DNA from: CAZKJL01 sp964611095
GTDB taxonomy: Bacteria; Patescibacteriota; Gracilibacteria; Peribacterales; Peribacteraceae
Direction of reading: 5' to 3'
Length of the DNA stretch: 61,427 bases
NCBI GenBank assembly: GCA_964611095.1
Contig: CAZSWJ010000004.1
Location: 1 to 61,427, forward strand
The notes under the pieces are model-generated. The model saw only the letters and a program-made list of their open reading frames with translations, was not told where the DNA came from and did no database searches. This document shows positions 24,649 through 32,346 of this stretch, in pieces; position 1 is the first letter of the stretch, and every line of letters starts with the position of its first letter. A program made the translations under genes and the position numbers.

Positions 24649-25560
24649 ATGGACCGCATCCCCGCACTCCACCGCCGCATCAAAGCTCTCGCCTCCGAGA
24701 AGCCGCTCGGCGGCACCATTGTGAGCTTTACGACCGTCAGGCACCCGCCCGCCGGTTTCGGCACCGAGCCGTACCACGTGGCGCTCATTCAGCTCGCGAA
24801 CGGCAAGAAAGTCATGGGTCAGCTCACGCGCGACGGCATCGCCCCGACGATCGGAGCATCCGTCATGCCCCGCATGCGCAAAATCCGAACGATGGAGAAC
24901 GGTCTCATCGTGAATGATCTCAAGTACGAAGTGCTCGCAAAGAAAGAAGAGCCGATGTTCACGATGACCGCGTACGTGCTCGCCGTCTCCGGCCCCTCGG
25001 GCGTGGGGAAGACGACCATCGCCCGCGCACTCATGTCGCTCTTCGCGTCGTACGCCGAGCAAGTGCCCATCGTGACGACGCGTAACCCGAAGAAAGGCGA
25101 CACGGAGCCGTACGTCCACGTGACCAAAGAACAATTCGATGCCTTGGTGGAGAGCGGCGAGATCATCAGCCACACGCACATGCCGTCCGCGACGGAAGTG
25201 CGCTACTACGGCTACCGCAAGAAGGACATCGAAACCATTTGGCACAAAGGAAAGCTCCCCATCGTCATCACCGAGCTCAGTTTGCTCCAGGGTCTCGTGA
25301 AGTCACTCGGTCGCCGCGCGGTCCTAAGCTGCGGACTTCTGCCGCCCGGCAAGAGCAAGCGCGTCATGCTTTCGGCACTGCTGCATCGCCTGCGCACCCG
25401 CGGCCGCGACACCGAGGCGCAGATTGAGGAACGCATGAAGATCGCCGAAAAGGACCTCAAGGCATTCGACGACCACGCCCACCTCTTCGATCACATGCTC
25501 GTGAACGATGAGCTTCAGACGTGCGTGGAGACGATCAAGGAACTCGTGGCGCAGAACTAA
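24649..25560 (+). CDS. DUF35 OB-fold domain fused to a guanylate-kinase-like P-loop kinase domain
   Basis: A 303-residue two-domain protein. Residues about 20-80 match the DUF35 OB-fold (GGTIVSFTTVRHPPAGF, PYHVALIQLANGKKV), the CoA-channel partner of archaeal thiolase/HMG-CoA synthase; the usual N-terminal zinc ribbon is missing. Residues about 108-303 match guanylate kinase: Walker A GPSGVGKT (about 115-122), VTTRNPKKGD, YYGYRKKDIE, the lid HRLRTRGRDTEAQIEERM and HMLVNDELQTC. Compared with E. coli Gmk, the P-loop, TTR arginine and lid arginines persist. The residues reading the guanine differ: the Glu of FLEH is Ser, the Thr/Ser after YYG is Tyr, and the LDID aspartates are ITEL. GMP may not be the substrate. 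The frame is unbroken, though an internal ATG at 24955 or 24964 could release the kinase alone. Confidence 0.82.
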   Translation: MDRIPALHRRIKALASEKPLGGTIVSFTTVRHPPAGFGTEPYHVALIQLANGKKVMGQLTRDGIAPTIGASVMPRMRKIRTMENGLIVNDLKYEVLAKKEEPMFTMTAYVLAVSGPSGVGKTTIARALMSLFASYAEQVPIVTTRNPKKGDTEPYVHVTKEQFDALVESGEIISHTHMPSATEVRYYGYRKKDIETIWHKGKLPIVITELSLLQGLVKSLGRRAVLSCGLLPPGKSKRVMLSALLHRLRTRGRDTEAQIEERMKIAEKDLKAFDDHAHLFDHMLVNDELQTCVETIKELVAQN

Positions 25561-25562
25561 GG

Positions 25563-25635
25563 GGCGGTTAGCGAGTAGATCGCTGTTTTGAGAACACCAA
25601 AAAATCTACCCGCTACCCGCCAATCGCTACTCGCT
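25563..25635. repeat. Inverted pair of 7-base repeat arrays
   Basis: A left arm GCGGTTAGCGAGTAG (25563-25577, reverse orientation) and a right arm CTACCCG, CTACCCG, CCAATCG, CTACTCG (25608-25635) flank about 30 bases. Together they can fold as a long hairpin between convergent genes and may terminate transcription. Confidence 0.75.
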
Positions 25636-25637
25636 GT

Positions 25638-26693
25638 TCAACTCAAAACTTCCACATACCTCCTGGCCACTCCGTCCCATCCGTACCGAGCGGCGTTCTT
25701 TTCGGCGTCGATGGAAAGTTTGGCGCGGAGCGACACATCGGTAAGGAGTGTCCTGAGTGCCGCAGCGGCTGCAGGCACGTCATCGGCCGGAACAAGCAGA
25801 CCGTTCTTGCCGTCCGTGACGGTATCGGGAATACCGCCGATGTTCGTGGCGAGCACCGCGCAACCCGCGGCCTGCGCTTCAATGAACACATTGCCGAGCG
25901 CCTCACTCCTGGAGAGTCCGCAGAAAATTTCAGCCTTGGCGTACTCGGGAAAGAGCGCCGCTGTTTCCACATGTCCCGTGAACGTCACGCGGTGATCGAT
26001 CTCCAGCTCGTGCGCGAGTGCATGGAGTCGCTTACGCTCGGAACCGTCGCCGACGATGCGCAGATGCACCGCGGGGTCGAGCCCTTTGATGGCTGCAGCA
26101 AAGGCCCGAAGCAGCGTATCGACGCCTTTCATGGGCTCCAGGCGGCCCACGAAGAGCACGCGGCCCGAGTCTTTGGCGACGGTTTTCCTAGCCGCAAGAA
26201 TGTTGTCGATATCGATGCCGTTCGGGATGAGAATGACGTCGTTCCTGCCGAGGTCTGCCGCAATGCGCACGAGTTCGGAGCTGATGGCGGTGACGACGTC
26301 GGGCGACCGAACGATCAAGCCCTTGAGGAAGGTACGGTTCGTCGTCTGGAGCGTCAGAATTTTTTTCGCTCGGCTACGACAGAAGAAAAGCGCGAGTCCC
26401 GCGAACGTTTCAAGCACGGCGTGGATGACATCGGGCTTGAGCGAGCCGACGTTCATCGGCGCCAAGAACGGATAGAGCCACTTGTCGAACGAACAACCGA
26501 AGCCAACACGAATCACGGTGACGTTCTTTCCGAGCGTGCCGCGCTTGGGAAGCGTGCGCGACATGCGCGCGGTGACGATGGTGACATCGAACGAATCGGG
26601 AAGGCGCACGGCGACTTCTTCCACCATCGCTTCCGCACCGCTGCGAAACGGCGAGAGAAATGCCGAGAGGATGACGAGTTTCGTTTTCGCCAT
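25638..26693 (-). CDS. Glycosyltransferase family 4
   Basis: A 351-residue GT4 enzyme. It has AFLSPFRSGAEAMVEEVAVRL (acceptor loop), VLFVGRLEPMKGVDTLLRAF, VTFTGHVETAALFPEYAKAE and SRSEALGNVFIEAQAAGCAV with the conserved glutamates. I chose the ATG at 26693 because a TACAAT box ends 7 bases upstream; ATGs at 26702 and 26711 lie in or before the box. It follows another GT4 by 5 bases. Confidence 0.87.
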   Translation of the reverse strand: MAKTKLVILSAFLSPFRSGAEAMVEEVAVRLPDSFDVTIVTARMSRTLPKRGTLGKNVTVIRVGFGCSFDKWLYPFLAPMNVGSLKPDVIHAVLETFAGLALFFCRSRAKKILTLQTTNRTFLKGLIVRSPDVVTAISSELVRIAADLGRNDVILIPNGIDIDNILAARKTVAKDSGRVLFVGRLEPMKGVDTLLRAFAAAIKGLDPAVHLRIVGDGSERKRLHALAHELEIDHRVTFTGHVETAALFPEYAKAEIFCGLSRSEALGNVFIEAQAAGCAVLATNIGGIPDTVTDGKNGLLVPADDVPAAAAALRTLLTDVSLRAKLSIDAEKNAARYGWDGVARRYVEVLS

Positions 26694-26698
26694 AGGGC

Positions 26699-27850
26699 TC
26701 ATTGTACCCAAGATTCAAAGAGTCGCTTGTACTCGGCACCGACCTTATCCCAGCTGAAAGACGTCTCTATGCGCTTTCGGGCCTGTTCGCCCATCGTGCG
26801 GCGCTTGGACGGATCTTCGAGAAGTCTGCGAATGTGCGCGGCAAGCGCGGCCCTGTCCCCCGCGGGAAACAGGAAACCGGAGACGCCGTTTTGGATGAGC
26901 GACGCATTGCCGCCGACGTCACTCGCGATACAGGCGCATCCGGATGACATCGCTTCCATGAGTGCGTTGCTCAGGCCTTCAGAGTAACTCGGCAGTACGA
27001 AAATATCCGTGGCACCGAGCACTGCGGGCACATCGTGACGGAGTCCCGTGAAGCGAATCTCACGGTCGTGTGCGAGTACGAGCGGATGACGGTCTTTGTA
27101 CCAACCCACGACTTGGAAATCGACATTCGGAAAATCTTTTTTGACCGCGAGCGCCGCTGCAATGAAATCATCAACGCCTTTTACCGACTCCAGGCGACCC
27201 AAATAAGTGACAACCACTTTATCTATCCGCTCGCCGCTACCCGCTACCCGCCCGTACGTCTTCGGATCGATCCCCGTCGGAATGACCATCGACTTTTTGG
27301 CTATACCAAGACGCTTTAAGACACCTGCAGGCTGCGGATGAAAGAAGACGACTTTGCTCGCGGCAAGCAAGATGAGCCAACCGAGCGTGTTGGCGTAGAT
27401 CGCGGCGCAGATTTTCGCAACGAGTCCGCGCGGCCACCACGTGATGCCCACGAGCGCGTCGGTGATGAGGAGAACGTTGTGACCCATGATCCGAAGACGC
27501 AGCAGCGCCATCGAACTCCAGAAGAGAACCTTGTTGACGATGATGACATCGGGCTTGAGTTCACGCGCGAGCTTTGCGGCGACGCCACTGAAGCCGAATG
27601 CGATGCCGTAGTTCCAGGGATCGGGAATGAAAATATCAGGCACGCGATACACCGTCAGTGTCTCTGACACCCGTTCAATGATGACACGGCCGCTACCCGC
27701 TACCCGCTCACCGCTACCCGCCTTTCTCCCCATGCACAGCACCGTGACGGAGTATCCGTTCCTCTGCCACAACTCCGCCATCTTCACCGAACTCACCATC
27801 CAACGATGGTCTTCCTTCCAGTACGGGCTGATGAGGAGAATGCGTTGCAT
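26699..27850 (-). CDS. Glycosyltransferase family 4 with two in-frame repeat inserts
   Basis: A 383-residue GT4 enzyme beginning MQRILLISPYWKEDHRWMVS. Donor-side motifs are VTYLGRLESVKGVDDFIAAA, IRFTGLRHDVPAVLGATDIF and SYSEGLSNALMEAMSSGCAC. Two stretches, residues about 43-53 (AGSGERVAGSG) and about 200-210 (RVAGSGERIDK), are translated from CTACCCG-type repeat arrays on the opposite strand. Both keep the frame. The start at 27850 is supported by a TACCAT box; 27913 would add an unrelated N-terminus. Confidence 0.85.
   Translation of the reverse strand: MQRILLISPYWKEDHRWMVSSVKMAELWQRNGYSVTVLCMGRKAGSGERVAGSGRVIIERVSETLTVYRVPDIFIPDPWNYGIAFGFSGVAAKLARELKPDVIIVNKVLFWSSMALLRLRIMGHNVLLITDALVGITWWPRGLVAKICAAIYANTLGWLILLAASKVVFFHPQPAGVLKRLGIAKKSMVIPTGIDPKTYGRVAGSGERIDKVVVTYLGRLESVKGVDDFIAAALAVKKDFPNVDFQVVGWYKDRHPLVLAHDREIRFTGLRHDVPAVLGATDIFVLPSYSEGLSNALMEAMSSGCACIASDVGGNASLIQNGVSGFLFPAGDRAALAAHIRRLLEDPSKRRTMGEQARKRIETSFSWDKVGAEYKRLFESWVQ
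26701..26706 (-). promoter_or_regulatory. -10 element TACAAT of the 26693 glycosyltransferase
   Basis: TACAAT lies 7 bases before the ATG at 26693 on the minus strand, inside the end of the upstream gene. Confidence 0.6.
27223..27253. repeat. 7-base tandem repeat array inside a glycosyltransferase gene
   Basis: Units CTATCCG, CTCGCCG, CTACCCG, CTACCCG, CCC on the plus strand, translated on the minus strand as RVAGSGERID. Confidence 0.8.
27693..27722. repeat. 7-base tandem repeat array inside the same glycosyltransferase gene
   Basis: Units CTACCCG, CTACCCG, CTCACCG, CTACCCG, CC, translated on the minus strand as AGSGERVAGSG. Confidence 0.8.
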
Positions 27851-27859
27851 GACGGAACG

Positions 27860-27865
27860 ATGGTA
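27860..27865 (-). promoter_or_regulatory. -10 element TACCAT of the 27850 glycosyltransferase
   Basis: TACCAT lies 9 bases before the ATG at 27850. Confidence 0.45.
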
Positions 27866-27965
27866 CACGGACCTTGCGGGCGGAGGACGTGGAAAGAATC
27901 CACGTACAGCCAAATATCAATATAAAAATTTTACAATAAATTTATTTTTATGCAAGATATCGTTC

Positions 27966-28181
27966 ATGCCATCCGAACTCCCCGCCGATGCACTTCTCCG
28001 AGACATCGAAACAATCGCCGCCAAGCCGGTGATGACACCGGATGATATCCGGGCGCTTGCGGCCCTGCAGGCAAGCCTGAACCGTCAAAAGTTCGCCGCG
28101 GCACTGTCGCCCGATGACGAAATCCGCCTCAAGGCCGCGAACCGGGCGCTGGAAGAACACGGCATCTTCACCGAAGACTAG
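27966..28181 (+). CDS. Small hypothetical protein
   Basis: A 71-residue acidic, probably helical protein (MPSELPADALLRDIETIAAK ... EEHGIFTED). No family recognised. It follows an AT-rich stretch (27914-27960) that may hold its promoter. Its stop shares the palindrome CTAG with the stop of the convergent DUF2304 gene. The longer open frame back to 27627 overlaps a glycosyltransferase and is not used. Confidence 0.5.
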   Translation: MPSELPADALLRDIETIAAKPVMTPDDIRALAALQASLNRQKFAAALSPDDEIRLKAANRALEEHGIFTED

Positions 28182-28543
28182 GCACCCTTTCTCGGTACAT
28201 CGGAACCGGCATCCTTGAGAGCCTTGTCCCTGATCACGCGCACCACGCGTTGCTCCAATTCTTCCAAGCGGATGATGATGTAGAACATCATGAAGAAGAG
28301 CACGCCGATGGCCGTGATGGTGGCGGCGTTCTCGTTCTTCTTGATACCCGTGATGGAACTGAGGACTTGGAGACTGCTCGGCACGAGCGAGATGTACGAT
28401 ACGGCGCCCCAGAACACGGTCCAAAGTGCCCCCTCCCAAATCGTCTTCTTCTGACGGATCACCAAGTTCCAGGCGTACAGAACCATCAGCAGTGAGAACA
28501 GCGGAACGCCGATCTGATACGGTGTGAATTCGAATTCGATCAT
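28178..28543 (-). CDS. DUF2304-family membrane protein
   Basis: A 121-residue protein with three hydrophobic helices (about residues 9-27, 38-55 and 72-91) and a charged tail after IIIRLEELEQRVVRVIRD. This matches DUF2304 proteins, which are commonly encoded beside polyprenyl-phosphate GT2 enzymes, as here. A role as a membrane partner of that transferase is inferred. It overlaps the GT2 gene by 4 bases. Confidence 0.75.
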   Translation of the reverse strand: MIEFEFTPYQIGVPLFSLLMVLYAWNLVIRQKKTIWEGALWTVFWGAVSYISLVPSSLQVLSSITGIKKNENAATITAIGVLFFMMFYIIIRLEELEQRVVRVIRDKALKDAGSDVPRKGA

Positions 28544-29208
28544 CGGAGGAAGGTGCGGATGAGGATCTTCGCGGCGGTGCGGAGACCGTTTGCAAAGGAT
28601 TGGCCTTTGGCCAAAGTGTACTCAGAATACACCACTTTGGACGGAATCGAGATGATCTTCCAGCGGTGCCTGCCCGCTTCACGGATGATTTCGGTGCAAA
28701 ATTCAAAGCCAGGCATCTTGAGATCCACCTCGGCGAGCGCCTTGGGCCCGAAGACCTTGAATCCGCACTGCGTGTCGGGGAGGAGAATGCCCGTGGCCAG
28801 GAACGTGACGCCGTTGCCGATGGCGTTGGCGATGCGACGCACGAACGGAATGCTGTTCTTCTGACCGAAGCGGTTGGCGATGACGAGGTCGGCTTGGCCG
28901 CCCTGAAGTGCGGCGAGAAGTTTGGGGATGTCCGCGGCGGCATGCTGCCCGTCGGCATCGAGCGTGATGGCGATGTCGAACCCGAGTTTCCTGGCGGCCT
29001 CGAGCCCCGTCATCGTGGCGGCACCCGCACCGCAGTTCTCGGCATGTTCGAACACCCGCGCGCCTTCGGCTCTGGCGATGTCGGCAGTCCCGTCGGTGGC
29101 ACCGTCGACGGCGACGATGACCTCGTCGACGAACGGTTTGGTGCCGCGAATCACGGCGGCGATGCGCGTGGCTTCGTTGTAGGCCGGAATGACTGCGGCG
29201 ACTTTCAT
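28540..29208 (-). CDS. GT2 glycosyltransferase, dolichyl/undecaprenyl-phosphate mannosyltransferase type
   Basis: A 222-residue GT-A enzyme with VAAVIPAYNEATRIAAVI, VDEVIVAVDGATDGT, ITLDADGQH (DxD) and the DTQCGFKVFGPKAL block typical of dolichol-phosphate-sugar synthases. It lacks C-terminal membrane helices, as do bacterial polyprenyl-phosphate transferases that pair with a small membrane partner. It probably charges polyprenyl phosphate with a hexose, which large membrane transferases such as the one at 29265 could use. Confidence 0.85.
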   Translation of the reverse strand: MKVAAVIPAYNEATRIAAVIRGTKPFVDEVIVAVDGATDGTADIARAEGARVFEHAENCGAGAATMTGLEAARKLGFDIAITLDADGQHAAADIPKLLAALQGGQADLVIANRFGQKNSIPFVRRIANAIGNGVTFLATGILLPDTQCGFKVFGPKALAEVDLKMPGFEFCTEIIREAGRHRWKIISIPSKVVYSEYTLAKGQSFANGLRTAAKILIRTFLR

Positions 29209-29215
29209 GACACCC

Positions 29216-29221
29216 AGAGTA
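29216..29221 (-). promoter_or_regulatory. -10 element TACTCT of the 29208 GT2 gene
   Basis: TACTCT lies 7 bases before the ATG at 29208 and abuts the terminator of the upstream gene. Confidence 0.5.
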
Positions 29222-29225
29222 GCGC

Positions 29226-29254
29226 AAAAGGCGGAAACATCACATTTCCGCCTT
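29226..29254 (-). terminator. Rho-independent terminator of the 29265-32189 gene
   Basis: On the minus strand a perfect 10-bp stem, AAGGCGGAAA/TTTCCGCCTT, with a 7-base loop is followed by TT, 10 bases downstream of the stop codon. Confidence 0.7.
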
Positions 29255-29264
29255 CGGGCGTGCT

Positions 29265-32189
29265 TTAGAGAGCGGGAACCACGGTCGAACCCGTCGCCGT
29301 TTCGGCGGGGAGCTCGACGTAGACGATGCCGTTGCCCGGATCATCGACGACGATGTCCAGACCGAGCGACGGATCGGTGAGGAAGTTTTTGAACTTCGCG
29401 ACTTTCTGGTGGAGCGAACCGTTCGGATCTTTCTCGATGGTCTGCGTGTTCGTGTCGAAGATGATGCTGTTGAAGCCGAGCGCACGGAGGCGCTTGAGCG
29501 TGAGTGCGTGGCTCTGTTCCTGGTTCAAGCAGCTGAAGAACGTCAGCTGGTGATCGGCGAGCGGGAAGATTTCGCGATTCTTCGGAATGAAGTACGAGAT
29601 GAACGTGCCGATGCGGTACGTGTACGGCGTCTCGGTCATGACGGTGTGGCGCGACACGACGCGCTCGCGGATGTCGTCGTAATCCGGAATCGTGACTTCG
29701 CGGAGCGCCTCGGCGGTGATTTTGCCGAGCGGGTACTCGAACAGGTTCTTCTGCGAATCGAACTGCCACAGACGGTTCGTGAGACAAATGACGATGCTCA
29801 TGAAGAGCAGGAAACCGAACAGGTATCTGTTGTGCGAATCGGGTGCGTACACGATGAATGCCTCAAGTGCGAGCGAGAAGCCCAGGAACATGCCGATGCC
29901 GTACCACGGAATGCCGTTGGCCACGAGCGCCCACTGCACGAGGAAGATCGCGGAACCCGCGAAGAGAAGACGGAGCTGGCGTCCTTCTTTCATCCAGAAG
30001 AACGGGAGAAGGAGCAGGAGCGGGAACAGGAGCAGCGCCGGCATCAGCGTCACGTAGTAACCGAAGCCGTCGGCGTTCATGACTTGGCGCCACGGCAGCG
30101 TGAGGTAGTGCGAGAATCCTTTGTTGAAACCCCAGTAACGATCCAACTCTTCGGTGCGTGCCGATCCTTGGCACGAAGGGTTCTTGGGATCGAGCTTGAG
30201 TTCGGGCGGCAGGTAACGGATGGGGACGGTGGGCGCCAGTTTCATGAGCGCCACTTCCTCCTTCTGCTCGAAGAAGACCTGCGGAGCCGTGGTGTCGCGG
30301 GCACTGAGAGCGGTGTTGATGCTGAGGTAATCGGCCGTCGCGGCGTTTCTGATCATCCACGGTGCCACGGCGATGGCGAAACCCGCGAGGAAGAGTCCGA
30401 GCGCCTGGAGGAGCGGACGGATTTGGTACTGACGGCGGTAGATCGCCCAAGCAATGCAGGCGATTCCGACGCCCAGCGTCACGATGATGAATAGATCTTG
30501 CGACAGATCGAACGAAAGGAGGGCGCGCTTGCTGACTTCGCTGACGTTGAGTGCGCCGAACTTCTGGAGCACGCCGAAGCCGGCGATCGTGGTGCCGGTG
30601 AAACCCCACGGTCCGAGCAGCGCACCGATGATGATGGAACCGATCATGATGGCGCCGAGCACGGCGGTGGGCTTCACGGCGAAGCTGAAGCCGATGAGGA
30701 GTCCCGAGACGAGGATGAGCTTCCAATCCGGAAGAACCTGCTCCTCCCCTTCTTGTTTTTCGGGGAAGAGGTACAGGCACGCCGCGAAAACCGCGAGTGC
30801 GGTGGTGAAGAACGACGCGTTGTCGATCTTCATGTCGGCGAACGAGAAGTGGCCGACCATCGGCAGGAAGTAGTAGAGGATGGCGGCAAGCACGCCGCGG
30901 CCGCGGCCGAAGAGCGTGCGTCCGAAGACGTACACGCTGAGCACGGCCAGAAGTCCGGCGGCCCAGTTGATTTCCATGGCGAACGCCGAGCCCACCCAGC
31001 TGTCGTATCCGAAGATGAGGTACCCGAGCGACGTGAGGTACTCCCACTGGAACTGCGACATGGACGGAATGAACGCACCGTAGCTCGCGAGGAGACGCGG
31101 GCGGTTGATGTAGCTTCCGAGGTCATCCCAACCGATGGGGAACGGACGGACGACGTTGAGGAAGTTGAGAGCAAGGTACGAGAGAAGCGCCCACGACAAG
31201 ATCGTGAGCCATGCGTTCCAGGAGAACTCGACGTCGAAACGTTGATCCCACGACTGTTGCAGCCACCACTTGGTGTGCGGATACAAAATGATGGGGAGTC
31301 CGAAGAACGCGATGGTGACGCCGATCGAGTGCAGCTGGCCCGTGAGGCCGACGGTCCAGAGTGCCGCCACCCAACCGAGTGCACCGAGACCGAAGGACAG
31401 ACACATCATCATGAGCGGGCGAACCCCGCGGATCTTGAGAACCGTGACGAGGAGGAAGCGTCCGAGCGCGAGGAGGTTGAGGAGGAAGAGCGCCACGAGG
31501 AGGAACTGCGTTCCCACTTTCACGAAGATGCTCTGCTGACTGCACAGGAAGCTGAGGTTGTAGAGCCGGGCACCGCTCTGCGTGGTGATGCCGGTTTCGC
31601 TCAAGCATCCGCGGTCCGAGAGATCGCGGAAGTTTGCCTGCAACTCGGCGAGCGCCTGCGTGCTGGCTCCGGTGTACACGGCCGCCGTCGGTTCGTAGAA
31701 ACGATTGAACGGCTGCAACACTTTCTGACCGTCCGGATTCGTGAGCATGGCGCCCTCGGGCGTGGCCCAGTTGTAGAGCGAACCGAGCGAGAGCGTGGTG
31801 CCGATGAGCCACACGGACACGGCGAACGCCGCGACAACGTAGATGGGGCGCCAGCGCTTCACGCTGTGGAACACTCCGGTGGAAAAACCTGCCTGCACGA
31901 TGACACCGGCGGCAACCAGCAGGGAGATGATGATGTAGGGGAAAAAGGGACTGAGCATTTTGAACGTCGCGGTGAGGAACGGAACGAACACCGCCGCTCC
32001 TTTGCAGAAGTACACGCCGGTCGTCGTGGCGCTGCCGCATGCCAGGTCCCACATGGCGATATCGTCTTGCGTGGAATACACCAATTGATGAATCGGCATT
32101 CCGAGATAAATGATGAGGCTGTATCCGCCCCACACGAGTGCGGCGACAAACAGGGAGATACTCAGCGTCACGATGGTGCGTTGCGTCAT
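29265..32189 (-). CDS. Large multi-pass membrane protein, probable GT39/PMT-like glycosyltransferase
   Basis: A 974-residue protein with many hydrophobic helices throughout and a periplasmic/extracellular insertion between the first helices (residues about 140-200). Around residue 370 there is FPIGWDDLGSYINRPRLLAS, consistent with the acidic first-loop site of GT-C transferases (compare PMT/ArnT DE motifs), and FSFADMKIDNASFF further on. It is likely to transfer a polyprenyl-phosphate-linked sugar on the outer face of the membrane. The specific family is uncertain. The next gene downstream makes such a donor. Confidence 0.6.
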   Translation of the reverse strand: MTQRTIVTLSISLFVAALVWGGYSLIIYLGMPIHQLVYSTQDDIAMWDLACGSATTTGVYFCKGAAVFVPFLTATFKMLSPFFPYIIISLLVAAGVIVQAGFSTGVFHSVKRWRPIYVVAAFAVSVWLIGTTLSLGSLYNWATPEGAMLTNPDGQKVLQPFNRFYEPTAAVYTGASTQALAELQANFRDLSDRGCLSETGITTQSGARLYNLSFLCSQQSIFVKVGTQFLLVALFLLNLLALGRFLLVTVLKIRGVRPLMMMCLSFGLGALGWVAALWTVGLTGQLHSIGVTIAFFGLPIILYPHTKWWLQQSWDQRFDVEFSWNAWLTILSWALLSYLALNFLNVVRPFPIGWDDLGSYINRPRLLASYGAFIPSMSQFQWEYLTSLGYLIFGYDSWVGSAFAMEINWAAGLLAVLSVYVFGRTLFGRGRGVLAAILYYFLPMVGHFSFADMKIDNASFFTTALAVFAACLYLFPEKQEGEEQVLPDWKLILVSGLLIGFSFAVKPTAVLGAIMIGSIIIGALLGPWGFTGTTIAGFGVLQKFGALNVSEVSKRALLSFDLSQDLFIIVTLGVGIACIAWAIYRRQYQIRPLLQALGLFLAGFAIAVAPWMIRNAATADYLSINTALSARDTTAPQVFFEQKEEVALMKLAPTVPIRYLPPELKLDPKNPSCQGSARTEELDRYWGFNKGFSHYLTLPWRQVMNADGFGYYVTLMPALLLFPLLLLLPFFWMKEGRQLRLLFAGSAIFLVQWALVANGIPWYGIGMFLGFSLALEAFIVYAPDSHNRYLFGFLLFMSIVICLTNRLWQFDSQKNLFEYPLGKITAEALREVTIPDYDDIRERVVSRHTVMTETPYTYRIGTFISYFIPKNREIFPLADHQLTFFSCLNQEQSHALTLKRLRALGFNSIIFDTNTQTIEKDPNGSLHQKVAKFKNFLTDPSLGLDIVVDDPGNGIVYVELPAETATGSTVVPAL

Positions 32190-32200
32190 AGTGGGAGGAG

Positions 32201-32206
32201 ATTACA
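32201..32206 (-). promoter_or_regulatory. -10 element TGTAAT of the 32189 membrane protein gene
   Basis: TGTAAT lies 11 bases before the ATG at 32189; a weaker match than most. Confidence 0.35.
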
Positions 32207-32247
32207 TCAAAAAGAGCATGTGGACGATGTTCATATCGCCTGAAAGG

Positions 32248-32306
32248 CGGGTAGCGCGTTGCGGGTGGCGGTTAGCCGTTTTTCTACCCGCCACCCGCCA
32301 ACCGCC
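32248..32306. repeat. Inverted pair of 7-base repeat arrays (strong hairpin)
   Basis: GCGGGTGGCGGTTAG in the left arm pairs with CTACCCGCCACCCGC in the right arm with one mismatch, around an 8-base loop containing TTTTT. It lies between divergent genes, so it is not simply a terminator for either. Confidence 0.8.
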
Positions 32307-32330
32307 CTCTGCGGCAGGATTGGGACACTG

Positions 32331-32336
32331 TATACT
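32331..32336 (+). promoter_or_regulatory. -10 element TATACT of sufS
   Basis: TATACT ends 10 bases before the ATG at 32347, which fixes that start over the long upstream open frame. Confidence 0.6.
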
Positions 32337-32346
32337 GCCTGTCTCC

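Noticed and set aside
24949..25560. Separate standalone guanylate kinase gene starting at an internal ATG
   Set aside because: There is no stop, promoter box or spacing before the internal ATGs and the frame is continuous with the DUF35 domain; it is kept only as an alternative start.
30498..32243. 581-codon open frame on the plus strand opposite the large membrane protein
   Set aside because: Glu/Arg-rich antisense translation of hydrophobic codons; the opposite strand has clear membrane helices, a promoter and a terminator.
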